The notes under the pieces were generated by a model that made no database searches, had not been told where the DNA came from, and saw only the letters and a program-made list of their open reading frames with translations. Both the position numbers and the translations under genes were made by a program. Positions 37,394-45,647 of a DNA stretch of 64,000 nt are shown here, piece after piece. This DNA is from CAXBGS01 sp963975425 (GTDB lineage Bacteria; Planctomycetota; Planctomycetia; Pirellulales; Pirellulaceae), in NCBI GenBank assembly GCA_963975425.1, contig CAXBGS010000010.1:124001-188000 (forward strand). Reading direction: 5' to 3'. Every line of letters begins with the position of its first letter. Position 1 is the first letter of the stretch.

Positions 37394-38621
37394 AGTCATC
37401 TCCATCGGCGACGAGATGACCAGTGGCGCAAGGCTGGACACCAATGCCCAGTGGCTCAGCCATCGGCTCGGTGAGCTGGGAATCGAGGTGGCGTTCCATT
37501 CGACGGTCGGCGACACACTGCAAGACAATTTTGAAGTCTTTCGTATCGCCGCCCGGCGTGCCGACATCGTGATCAGCACCGGCGGACTTGGTCCCACCCA
37601 AGACGATCTGACGCGTAAAGCACTGGCCGCCGTGGTTGACCGACCGCTGGAAATCAGCGAATCGGCGCTTGCACACATCGAATCGATGTTCGCCCGCCGC
37701 CAGCGAGAAATGCCGCATCGCAATCGCGTTCAAGCGATGTTTCCGGTGGGCAGTCGCGAGATTTTCAATCCGCAAGGAACCGCCCCGGGGGTCGACATGG
37801 ATGTGTCCCGAGAGCACGGTCCGCCCAGTCGCATCTTCGCACTGCCGGGAGTGCCGGCGGAAATGAAGCGTATGTTTCATGACACGGTGGCTCCCAGAAT
37901 CTTGGAAGCTTCCGGTGGCCATGTCTGTATTCGCCAAAACGTGATGAAGCTGTTTGGTACCGGTGAAAGCGACATGGAAGAACGTCTCGGCGATATGATC
38001 GCACGCGACCGCCAACCGCGCGTCGGGATCACCGTTTCGGCCGCAACGATCTCGCTAAGGATCACCGCAACAGCGGAAACCGAAGAGGAGTGCATTGCGA
38101 TGATCGCTGCGACACGCCAGGAAGTCTTCGCGCGTGCCGGAGAATTCTACTTTGGCGACGGCGAGAATTTCGAACAGTATCACGCGATCGATGAATCACT
38201 GAAAGAACTCGGTCAGTCGTTGGTGGTGATCGAACTCGGTCAAGCGGCACCGCTGGGCGACTGGTTTGCATCGCTCGGCGAAACGTCGTCCTACCGCGGT
38301 GGTCTGTCGTTGTGCGTGAGCGACGACATTCTTCGCCTAGGCAACGCATCGGACGTACCGACCGCTCTTACGGCGCTGCGGCAACAGTTCGCGGCCCAGT
38401 GGCTGTTGATGGTCGATCGCTATCCGTCACTCGATGCATCCAGTGACCAACCGATGCCCGCGGCCGAAGTCGCATTGACCGTTGTGGATCCAAGCGACAA
38501 GGCGTTTCGCACGACCATCGTGCTGGGCGGCCACCCGGACATCTTGCAAGCGAGGATCGCGAAAGCGGCGATGCAGTGGCTCAGGAAAATCATCGCAAAG
38601 GATCAACCGCAACGCACATAG
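37350..38621 (+). CDS. CinA-like protein with degenerate amidase domain
   Basis: The N-terminal ~260 residues are a MoCF/CinA domain: AEVISIGDEMTSGARLDTNAQWL, STGGLGPTQDDLTRKAL and ALPGVPAEMKRMF are all intact. This domain is related to ADP-ribose pyrophosphatase activity. The C-terminal part (from about 280) has the length of the nicotinamide-nucleotide amidase domain. The ESCTGG active-site motif is replaced by ELGQAAPL, and the catalytic Lys position is not kept. So it may keep the first activity and have lost the second. ATG at 37350 lies 44 bp inside the preceding gene. Confidence 0.88.
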   Translation: MNQVSPTKPRSLRAEVISIGDEMTSGARLDTNAQWLSHRLGELGIEVAFHSTVGDTLQDNFEVFRIAARRADIVISTGGLGPTQDDLTRKALAAVVDRPLEISESALAHIESMFARRQREMPHRNRVQAMFPVGSREIFNPQGTAPGVDMDVSREHGPPSRIFALPGVPAEMKRMFHDTVAPRILEASGGHVCIRQNVMKLFGTGESDMEERLGDMIARDRQPRVGITVSAATISLRITATAETEEECIAMIAATRQEVFARAGEFYFGDGENFEQYHAIDESLKELGQSLVVIELGQAAPLGDWFASLGETSSYRGGLSLCVSDDILRLGNASDVPTALTALRQQFAAQWLLMVDRYPSLDASSDQPMPAAEVALTVVDPSDKAFRTTIVLGGHPDILQARIAKAAMQWLRKIIAKDQPQRT

Positions 38622-38710
38622 GTCAGCATCGGATCGATTAGAATCTGGATCACGCATGGTGCATGCCATGTTCGTCCCTCCTTTCGCATCCCACCAACCG
38701 GAAAGCCGCT

Positions 38711-40258
38711 GTGAATTCGACCCGCATCGTCTCGGCCCTCGTGGCCTCGGCAACGCTCATCGCTCTGCTCGTGCCCGCACCGACCGCGCAAGCGGCCAGT
38801 CGTCCCAACATCGTCGTGTTTTTGGTCGACGATATGGGCGTCATGGATACCTCGCTGCCGTTTCTGACCGACGGCCAAGGCAACGCAAAGCGTTATCCGC
38901 TAAACGACTACTACCGAACGCCGAACATGGAACGCCTCGCATCGGCCGGCATTCGGTTTAACAACTTTTATGCCATGAGCGTTTGTTCACCGACTCGCAT
39001 CTCGATCATGACCGGCCAAAACGCCGCTCGACATGGTGCGACGAATTGGATCAATCCACAAACCGACAACCGCGGCCCCAATGGTCCGCCGCAGTGGGAC
39101 TGGGAAGGCCTCAGTTCAAGCGACGTGACGCTGCCCCGACAGCTTGCCAAAGCTGGGTACGAAACCATTCACGTCGGCAAAGGACACTTTGGCGCAAACA
39201 ACACCGAAGGCGCCGAACCGCTGAACTTAGGTTTTCATTACAACATTGCCGGTGCATCGTTTGGTGCGCCAGGCAGCTATTACGCGGAAGAAAACTATGG
39301 GGCGGGAACCGCCAGAGCCCACCACGCGGTTCCGCACCTGGAAAAGTACCACGGCACCGATACGTTTCTGACCGAAGCGTTGACCATCGAAACGAAAGCT
39401 CGGCTGGATGAAACGGTCAAGACCGGCAAGCCGTTCTACCTGTACATGTCTCACTACGCCGTTCACGGCCCCCACCAAAGTGATCCCCGATTTGCCGACC
39501 ATTACACTGATTCGGGCAAGCCAGCAAAAGCTCAGAACTTCGCGACTTTGATCGAGGGCATGGACAAGTCTTTGGGTGATTTGATGGATCACTTGAACGA
39601 CCTGGGCGTTGCCGAAGACACGTTGATCTTTTTCTTGGGCGACAACGGAACCGACGCTCCGCTGGGACACGAACATGCCGTCGCGTGTGCGGCGCCGCTG
39701 CGAGGCAAAAAGGGTTCGCACTACGAAGGCGGCATGCGAATTCCTTTTATCGCGGCATGGGCCAAACCGAATCCGAATAACGAAACCCAAAAGCGTCTGA
39801 CGATTCCCGCCGGTGTGATTCAAGAGCAGATCGCGTCGGTAAACGACTTGTTTCCAACCATCGGTCAGCTGACCGGATTCGAATCACCCAGTGATCATGT
39901 CGTCGACGGCGACAACTTGGCAACGTTATTGACCGGTGCAAACGATCCGTCACGGGAAGAATCCTTCTTGATGCACTACCCTCACGCGCCACACCGCAGC
40001 ACGTATTTTTCGTGCCTGCGACAGGGCGACTGGAAAGTGATCTATCACTTCATTCCGTCGGAGGATTCCGAAGGTCTCCGGTACCAATTGTTTAACCTTG
40101 CCAATGATCCCTTCGAATCAACCAATCTCGCCGACAAAGAGCCGGAAAAACTTCGCGAGATGGTTGTAGCGCTTCGTGACCAGCTAGAATCGCATGATGC
40201 TCTGCTGCCCGTCACCGAACCCGACGGATCAACGCCAATGCCCATCGAGATCCCGTAG
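38711..40258 (+). CDS. Secreted sulfatase (type I)
   Basis: A signal peptide (cleavage near AQA, residue 28) is followed by RPNIVVFLVDD. The formylglycine site is CSPTR with Cys near residue 92, then ISIMTGQNAARHG. LGDNGTDAPLG and KGSHYEGGMRIP supply further metal and catalytic residues. The protein is about 515 residues. The start GTG at 38711 follows GGAAAG by 7 bp; an ATG at 38663 would add 16 residues before the signal. It converges with the glycosyltransferase gene. Confidence 0.92.
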   Translation: MNSTRIVSALVASATLIALLVPAPTAQAASRPNIVVFLVDDMGVMDTSLPFLTDGQGNAKRYPLNDYYRTPNMERLASAGIRFNNFYAMSVCSPTRISIMTGQNAARHGATNWINPQTDNRGPNGPPQWDWEGLSSSDVTLPRQLAKAGYETIHVGKGHFGANNTEGAEPLNLGFHYNIAGASFGAPGSYYAEENYGAGTARAHHAVPHLEKYHGTDTFLTEALTIETKARLDETVKTGKPFYLYMSHYAVHGPHQSDPRFADHYTDSGKPAKAQNFATLIEGMDKSLGDLMDHLNDLGVAEDTLIFFLGDNGTDAPLGHEHAVACAAPLRGKKGSHYEGGMRIPFIAAWAKPNPNNETQKRLTIPAGVIQEQIASVNDLFPTIGQLTGFESPSDHVVDGDNLATLLTGANDPSREESFLMHYPHAPHRSTYFSCLRQGDWKVIYHFIPSEDSEGLRYQLFNLANDPFESTNLADKEPEKLREMVVALRDQLESHDALLPVTEPDGSTPMPIEIP

Positions 40259-40283
40259 TCGCATTGTCCAAATGTGTCACGAT

Positions 40284-40334
40284 GTTAACAACACGCCGCG
40301 GTCGCCACAGCGACATCTCGACAGCGGCGTTAAC
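40284..40334. terminator. Nested hairpin between convergent genes
   Basis: GTTAAC at 40284 and CGCCGC at 40294 pair with GCGGCGTTAAC at 40324-40334, leaving a 4-nt bulge. An inner TCGC/GCGA hairpin sits in the loop. It lies just after the sulfatase stop and has no T-run. Confidence 0.45.
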
Positions 40335-40365
40335 TGACAAGCGTGATTTTATGCATCCGAACGTC

Positions 40366-40387
40366 GCCACCGTCTTGCGGCGGTGGC
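40366..40387. terminator. 7-bp hairpin between convergent genes
   Basis: GCCACCG at 40366-40372 pairs with CGGTGGC at 40381-40387. It follows the larger hairpin and precedes the end of the glycosyltransferase gene. Confidence 0.35.
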
Positions 40388-40440
40388 AATGTCTTGTGTT
40401 CCGACTGCGGTCGCGATGAGTCCATCACGTCGAGCTGTAG

Positions 40441-40499
40441 AGATAGCCAGAGATAGCCCAGGATGAGAGGCAAACCGCAAGATGAGAGGCAAACCGCAA
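40441..40499. repeat. Two adjacent tandem duplications (10 bp and 19 bp)
   Basis: A 10-bp unit (AGATAGCCAG) is doubled at 40441-40460. A 19-bp unit (GATGAGAGGCAAACCGCAA) is doubled exactly at 40462-40499. Confidence 0.88.
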
Positions 40500-40510
40500 G
40501 TGTTGCAACG

Positions 40511-41338
40511 TTATCTTCGCGATGCGGCTAGCTTTAGCATTTGCGAGACCGATCGCAGCGCTTCGCCGATCGTCAACTTGCTTTCGCCTTGTTGTCTGTC
40601 GACAAACGTAATCGGGACCTCGGCCATTTTGCTGCCTCGTGAGTTGAGATGGACCAACAACTCTTCCAGCAGCGCATACCCGCGACTCTTCAGCCCATCG
40701 AAATCAAGTTTCCGCAGCGATTCAACGCGATAGCAGCGCATCGAACCGCTGCAGTCACGCACAGGCAGGCCCAAACCGATCGTGCCGAATCGATTCAACA
40801 TGCGGCTCATCACCCGCCGTCGAAGCGGCCACCCTTCGATCTTGCCACCATCGACGTACCGCGAGCCCACGACGACATCCACATCGGGCCGGTGGCGTGC
40901 CAAGGCCAACAGCTCGGCCAGTTGCTCCGGCGAATGACTTAAATCGGCGTCCAGGTTTAGAAAGAATTCGGAATCTGCGTCGATAGCCACCGAGATTGCG
41001 TGCAGGATCGCACCGCCTAAACCACGCTCATGTTCGCGCACGACCAAATGAATCTTGTCGTCCGTTTCCATCGCGTCTCGCACGCGCGAAGCCGTTCCAT
41101 CCGGCGAATTGTCGTCGACGACGACGATATCCGCTTCCGGGATCGATTTCCGCAATCGCGACAGCAGCGGACCGATATTCGACGCTTCGTTGAACGTACA
41201 GACGCCAATCAAGACGCGGATCGGCAAAGCGGCACCGTCCACAGCGAGGCGGGATTCAATGGCAGGATCGTTCAAGTTCAAGAAAGCTGAAGCGTGGGAT
41301 GTCGTATTAATCCGCTCAATTGAATGGTTTGTGCCCAT
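40511..41338 (-). CDS. Family 2 glycosyltransferase, polyprenol-phosphate-mannose synthase-like
   Basis: The 275-residue GT-A protein has VVVDDNSPDGTA near residue 74, the metal DAD motif (NLDADLSH) near 130, and VGSRYVDGG near 160. GSMRCYR and a C-terminal VDRQQGESKL follow. These match dolichol/polyprenol-phosphate mannose (or glucose) synthases, which load a sugar on a lipid carrier for glycan or glycoprotein synthesis. No C-terminal membrane domain is present. It overlaps the upstream hypothetical gene by 61 bp. Confidence 0.9.
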   Translation of the reverse strand: MGTNHSIERINTTSHASAFLNLNDPAIESRLAVDGAALPIRVLIGVCTFNEASNIGPLLSRLRKSIPEADIVVVDDNSPDGTASRVRDAMETDDKIHLVVREHERGLGGAILHAISVAIDADSEFFLNLDADLSHSPEQLAELLALARHRPDVDVVVGSRYVDGGKIEGWPLRRRVMSRMLNRFGTIGLGLPVRDCSGSMRCYRVESLRKLDFDGLKSRGYALLEELLVHLNSRGSKMAEVPITFVDRQQGESKLTIGEALRSVSQMLKLAASRR

Positions 41339-41775
41339 GGCGGCAAGTCTTGATGCTCATCGGATAGGCCTAAAACGAGCGAATCTTCGCAATCGCGTCT
41401 CTGTCCGATCGACGCGGCAACGACCATTTCGACTCGCCCGGCGGTCGCAGGATCGCGATCAATTGCCGCTTGAATTCGTCGGGCATGAAAACGAGCCAAA
41501 CGTTGCCGAATCAAGCTGACGTTGCACAACCAATCGATCCGCACGCTCGGAATCGCTTCGTTTCGCTTTAGCAGTTCGCCGGTAAGTTCGACAAAGAACG
41601 GCGGGCGAAGTGAGAGATATCCAGGCGTGACCAAGACGGGTGTGCGCCGTTTGCTGCGGCCCAGTTGAGCAATCTCGTCCACCAACCCAGAAAGCGGCAC
41701 TTGAACATCCTTACGAGAAACGCGATTTGTCTGTTTCGTCCACAAGCGTTTATGACGCCTCTTTGGACGATCCAT
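41278..41775 (-). CDS. Hypothetical protein overlapping both neighbours
   Basis: An open frame of about 165 residues lies on the same strand as its neighbours. It overlaps the ATPase end by 26 bp and the glycosyltransferase start by 61 bp. It is basic at the N-terminus (MDRPKRRHKRLW) and has VPLSGLVDEIAQLGR and TPVLVTPGYLSL segments that look coding. I do not recognise a family. ATG at 41775; the overlaps suggest translational coupling. Confidence 0.6.
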   Translation of the reverse strand: MDRPKRRHKRLWTKQTNRVSRKDVQVPLSGLVDEIAQLGRSKRRTPVLVTPGYLSLRPPFFVELTGELLKRNEAIPSVRIDWLCNVSLIRQRLARFHARRIQAAIDRDPATAGRVEMVVAASIGQRRDCEDSLVLGLSDEHQDLPPWAQTIQLSGLIRHPTLQLS

Positions 41776-43360
41776 GACGCATCCGTGACAACATGGCTTG
41801 GAAGTCAACGCTCACGACTTGTTCTTCCGTATCAATCCGCGCCGTCGTGTCGGTCAGTTCCACGTCGACATCGTCTTCGATGACCAACATGTCCGAATCG
41901 TCATGGATCACGATGTCGGAATCGTCGTCGAGAGGTTCGGTGGATTCCACATCGTCCATCCACAGGACGGTGTTCTGATCCGCATTCGTCTCCGGTTCAA
42001 CGGGTGCGCCGTCGATCGACAAGTCGCTAAACTCGTGGTGCCGACTGGCGTCAGATGCATCGCTGGCGATACCGATGATTTCCGAATGCAACATGGATTC
42101 CAAGTCCAGCGGTGCCGGCGTGACGGCTTCGTGCGCCGACGCAATCCCACTGCCCAACTCGACATCCTCTTCTTCGTCAAAGTCGCCGAACAAAACTGTT
42201 TGAGGCGCGGTCGGCGGAATCTCGACAACCTCGTCGGCCTCACAGATCGTCAACTTGTCTTCGTCGATCGTGCATGCCAGATCGACCCGTTCATCGGTTT
42301 CACACGCCGAAAGCTCATCACAGTATGCAGCATCGCCGGACGGAGTATCACATTCGGCTTGGCCAACGGTTTCCATGTAGGCAGGTTCTGTGCTGGGCTG
42401 ATCGCAACTGGACTCACCGCAACTGGGCTCATACGACGCGGGCTCATCAGAAAGCTCACTCGAGTATTCGAATGAGGCCGACTCATCCAGCTGGCCGAAT
42501 TCGACCGAAGACGAATTGCCCTTCAGCGATGGTTCTTCGATCATCGGACTTGGCAACTGCTGAAGCTCTGCCCAGGCGCGATCGATCAATGCATCGGTGA
42601 TCACATCTTCGTCGGCTTCGGCGGCAACATCGATGGCCGCGGTCAACAGTTGGTTGATCAGTCGCGGAACGCCACTGCAGGCGTGGTGTACTGCCGCCAT
42701 GGCCTCGTCGGTAATCGTATCTTCTGGGACGGCGTTGCAGTGCCGAATCGATTCGCAAATGTATTCGCGAGTTTCTTGCGAGTTCAGCGGATGCAAATAG
42801 CACCGGGCTGCGACGCGCTGCGTCAGTGGCTCGAGTGCGGGCAGGGACAGCGTTTCATCCAATTTTGGTCCGCCGCAAACCGCCGCGTAAACGCGTGGTC
42901 GCCCGTCGAGCATGATGTTGGTGGTCATCCGGATCGCCTCGAGCACTTCTGGCGACATCGCCTGCGCCTCGTCGACCAACAACAGCAGGCCTTTCTCGGT
43001 AGCCTTTGCGTCACGCACTCGATTGATCAGTGCTAACTGCAAGTCGCCTTCCGGGATCGATTCGAACGCCACATTCAAATGATGCAGCAAATGCCGATAG
43101 AACGTCGCGGCGTTTTCGATGGGCGTGTCGCCCAAATTGACCACGTCGTGCGACTTGGCAAAATCACGACTCAACACACCGCACAACAACGACTTGCCCG
43201 TTCCGGGAGGCCCGATGACCAGCGAAAGGCCTTCGCACGCATCGATGCTGCGGCTGACACGCTGCCGCGCATCCTCGAGTGCTCCGGTGGCTACATAGCG
43301 GCTGACGCTAGGAAACGCTGGGAACGGTGGAATTTCGAAGGTGGATTGCTGAGCTGACAT
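41750..43360 (-). CDS. ExeA-like AAA+ ATPase with long acidic tail
   Basis: The first ~260 residues form an ExeA/GspA-type AAA+ ATPase. Walker A GPPGTGKS is near residue 50, Walker B LLLLVDEAQAM near 120, and a GVPRLINQLL sensor-2-type motif near 235. The remaining ~260 residues are strongly acidic and rich in Ser, with pentamer-like PSCGE/SSCDQ repeats; they look disordered. There is no membrane or peptidoglycan-binding domain as in secretion ExeA. Planctomycetes often place such ATPases near polysaccharide genes, and here a glycosyltransferase follows. ATG at 43360. Confidence 0.87.
   Translation of the reverse strand: MSAQQSTFEIPPFPAFPSVSRYVATGALEDARQRVSRSIDACEGLSLVIGPPGTGKSLLCGVLSRDFAKSHDVVNLGDTPIENAATFYRHLLHHLNVAFESIPEGDLQLALINRVRDAKATEKGLLLLVDEAQAMSPEVLEAIRMTTNIMLDGRPRVYAAVCGGPKLDETLSLPALEPLTQRVAARCYLHPLNSQETREYICESIRHCNAVPEDTITDEAMAAVHHACSGVPRLINQLLTAAIDVAAEADEDVITDALIDRAWAELQQLPSPMIEEPSLKGNSSSVEFGQLDESASFEYSSELSDEPASYEPSCGESSCDQPSTEPAYMETVGQAECDTPSGDAAYCDELSACETDERVDLACTIDEDKLTICEADEVVEIPPTAPQTVLFGDFDEEEDVELGSGIASAHEAVTPAPLDLESMLHSEIIGIASDASDASRHHEFSDLSIDGAPVEPETNADQNTVLWMDDVESTEPLDDDSDIVIHDDSDMLVIEDDVDVELTDTTARIDTEEQVVSVDFQAMLSRMRHGSSKEAS
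42404..42448. repeat. 15-bp in-frame tandem repeat
   Basis: GCAACTGGACTCACC (42404-42418), GCAACTGGGCTCATA (42419-42433) and CGACGCGGGCTCATC (42434-42448) form three related 15-bp units in the acidic tail of the ATPase. Confidence 0.7.
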
Positions 43361-43602
43361 CGCTATCGGACCGCGTTGGGGGGAGGAATCGTAGTTGGAA
43401 ACCAAACCTGGTGAGGAATCGAACATTCGGAATAATCGGCATAACCTGCCACAATCGTTAGTCCGTCTGACGAAAAGCATTCAGCTGATCGCCGAGCAAC
43501 ACCACAACGCACCCATGCGTACGCGACAAATATTGCGTCTCCGGCAAGCCAGGACGCCGAAACAGACGTTGCCGCGAAAGGAAGCAGCGGCCAAAGAAAT
43601 GG

Positions 43603-44442
43603 CTAAAGAATGACGTTCAGCTGAGTGGCAATCGCAGCCATGACGAGCGCTGCGAATGACCAGCTTCGCAGTTTCACACCGACCGGTTGATGGACGCGGA
43701 CCCAGCGCGCAGGCACTCCGACGGCAATCGTATCCACCGCACGATCCGCGGACACTTGCAGGCGAGATCGCCGGATCGCGTGCTCGTCAGCGTTCAACTC
43801 GATCGACGGGCAAGTCAGCGACCACAGACAGAAACCGGTCGCCATCATCGCGGCGATCAAGGCCGACAAAAAGTTGCCCACCATTCCAACCGGTCCGGCA
43901 AGAATCGGCCCCAGCTGTGCAGGCGGAGCGCCGCGGGCCATACGCTTTGCCGCAAGCACCGATTCACAATCGTGGATCCATGCGTCGGTACGATCGCGAA
44001 CCGTCCGCCAGTATCGAGTGTCTGAACTCTCGGCGACTTTGGCGGACAGGACACGATTCCCATCGGGCGTGAAAGACACTTGTCGCACGGGCGTCTGCGA
44101 CAGTGGTCCTTGAGGGCGTGATTCGGCGTCGGGCTCCGCAGACCCTGCACCGATGCCGGACTGGCAATAGAAATCGGCCAGTTCCCGGCGCCACTTCGCG
44201 ACCACCAGTGGGGTCGGATCCGCGATTTGATCCCAACGCCGGATGCGGTCCTTTAAGATCGCTACGCGGGGATCGTTTGCTGAAACGACGGTTTGTTTTA
44301 CCGTGCCGTCGCCGGGCCAATAGGTGATGGTTCTTACCGGGACGCCGGCTGGCCAGTTCGCGTGTGCAATGACCCATCCACAGATGAACAATAGAACCCA
44401 ATCGCGAATCAGTGTTCGGTTCAGCATGCCGCTTTCAATCAT
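43603..44442 (-). CDS. Membrane protein, unknown
   Basis: The roughly 279-residue protein has an N-terminal helix (IRDWVLLFICGWVIAHANWP), a soluble middle (about 30-170) and two further hydrophobic stretches (FLSALIAAMMATGFCLWSL near 190 and the C-terminal FAALVMAAIATQLNVIL). I do not recognise a family. The start is uncertain: ATG at 44442 is used. A longer frame to 44532 would add a Cys/Ser hexapeptide repeat from an 18-bp duplication, and ATG at 44427 is also possible. It lies upstream of the ExeA-like gene on the same strand, with a 242-bp gap. Confidence 0.65.
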   Translation of the reverse strand: MIESGMLNRTLIRDWVLLFICGWVIAHANWPAGVPVRTITYWPGDGTVKQTVVSANDPRVAILKDRIRRWDQIADPTPLVVAKWRRELADFYCQSGIGAGSAEPDAESRPQGPLSQTPVRQVSFTPDGNRVLSAKVAESSDTRYWRTVRDRTDAWIHDCESVLAAKRMARGAPPAQLGPILAGPVGMVGNFLSALIAAMMATGFCLWSLTCPSIELNADEHAIRRSRLQVSADRAVDTIAVGVPARWVRVHQPVGVKLRSWSFAALVMAAIATQLNVIL

Positions 44443-44460
44443 CCCGTCCAATTCACGTTT

Positions 44461-44519
44461 ACAGCCCCATACGCGTTCACAGCCCGATAAGCTTTCACAG
44501 CCTGATGAGCTTTCACAGC
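44461..44519. repeat. 18-bp tandem repeat near a start
   Basis: The element ACAGCC recurs at 44461, 44479 and 44497, and a related ACAGCA at 44515, giving four 18-bp units. If the gene starts at 44532 instead of 44442, these would encode repeated Ser-Gly-Cys-Glu segments. Confidence 0.75.
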
Positions 44520-44659
44520 ACGTACGGTCCATTGTTCAAGGGCCCATCTGGTCAGCGCCACTTTCAAAACGGGGCTGTCCAACTAAGTTGTTGATCGACC
44601 TTTCGGCGCAGTGCTGTTGAAAGAAATGTTAAATTGCATCGGTTGTAGGAGCCGTCTTT

Positions 44660-45331
44660 GTGTTTCACATCAAAATCTGCGGAGTTCGGCTGCAGCAGGA
44701 CGTCGACGCAGCCGCCGACAGCGCCGCGGATGCAATCGGATTGAATTTCTTTCCATCCAGCATCCGGTTTGTCGACCCCGCCGATGAATCGACTCGTCTA
44801 TTAAGTGAACATGCGGCGAATCGAAAGTTGGTCCGCGTCGGCGTGTTTGTCAACGAATCGATCGAGACGATTGCCGAGACCGTTCAGCGCGTGGGACTTG
44901 ATGTCGTTCAATTGCACGGTGATGAAACAGTCGCCATGGCGACATCGTTGATCAATGACGGCTATACCGTAATTCGCGCGGTGAAGTTGCCGATCGGCGA
45001 TCTGTCACCAGACGAGATCGAGCTGCGAACCGCCACTTGGCGCGCTGCCGGTGCGTTGCTGCTGCTCGACGCAGATGCCGGAGCCGCCCACGGCGGCAGC
45101 GGCAAAACGCTCGATTGGAACGCTATCCGCCGATGGTCATTGAAATTCCCCGGAGACGACTGGGTGCTGGCCGGCGGGCTGCATCCAGAAAACGTCGCCG
45201 AAGCCGTCCGCCAAAGCGGTGCGGTTCGAGTCGATGTCGCCAGCGGTGTCGAACAGCCTCGGGGCACCAAGTCTGCCGATCGGATTCGATCCTTCGCGGA
45301 AATCGCAAGCCGGCAATTCACCGCGAAATAG
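44660..45331 (+). CDS. trpF: Phosphoribosylanthranilate isomerase
   Basis: TrpF catalyses the Amadori rearrangement of phosphoribosylanthranilate in tryptophan synthesis. The 223-residue TIM barrel has KICGVR at the N-terminus (catalytic Cys), VVQLHGDE near 80, LLLDADAGAAHGGSGKTLDW near 130, and AGGLHPENV and VDVASGVE phosphate-binding segments. The catalytic Asp is in LDAD. GTG at 44660 has a clear TAGGAG 8 bp upstream. No other trp gene is near. Confidence 0.96.
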   Translation: MFHIKICGVRLQQDVDAAADSAADAIGLNFFPSSIRFVDPADESTRLLSEHAANRKLVRVGVFVNESIETIAETVQRVGLDVVQLHGDETVAMATSLINDGYTVIRAVKLPIGDLSPDEIELRTATWRAAGALLLLDADAGAAHGGSGKTLDWNAIRRWSLKFPGDDWVLAGGLHPENVAEAVRQSGAVRVDVASGVEQPRGTKSADRIRSFAEIASRQFTAK

Positions 45332-45647
45332 GCACATGATCGGTGATTGTTCCGCGGTCAGGGCAAGTTACCGGCGTCGCTCATCGACCTGAAACTCGTC
45401 AACCAGAAAAACGGCGTAGCGATGCCAATGCGATCCGCATCCATCGGATTCGGGACAGCCCAAGATTCCCCCTGCCAAAAAGTTGGCATTTGCCTATCAT
45501 GGTTGTGCTCGCACAACCGTTTGCGGGTATTTTCGCAGTCGGCGCCGCACGTTCGGCGGATTGCGGACCAGCGGGAGTCCCCGTGTTAGGTCCACAACCC
45601 CTCTGACGTGCGCCGCATTTTTTTACCTCTTCAATAGGAAGAACACA
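45332..45647. other. Structured leader region before ahcY
   Basis: This 316-bp spacer precedes ahcY. It has small hairpins TGCCAA/TTGGCA (45472-45488) and GGTTGTG/CACAACC (45501-45518), and a GGACC/GGTCC pair further on. I do not see the conserved SAH-riboswitch core. No gene is supported. Confidence 0.4.

Noticed and set aside
40441..40499. CRISPR-like repeats
   Set aside because: Units are directly adjacent without spacers and occur only twice, so this is a tandem duplication rather than an array.
43395..43613. Plus-strand open frame of 72 codons
   Set aside because: It has a charged low-complexity tail, overlaps the end of a likelier gene and has no visible domain. A real small gene cannot be fully excluded.
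45343..45647. SAH or SAM riboswitch before ahcY
   Set aside because: The conserved core sequences of the known classes are not visible to me; kept only as a general structured leader.
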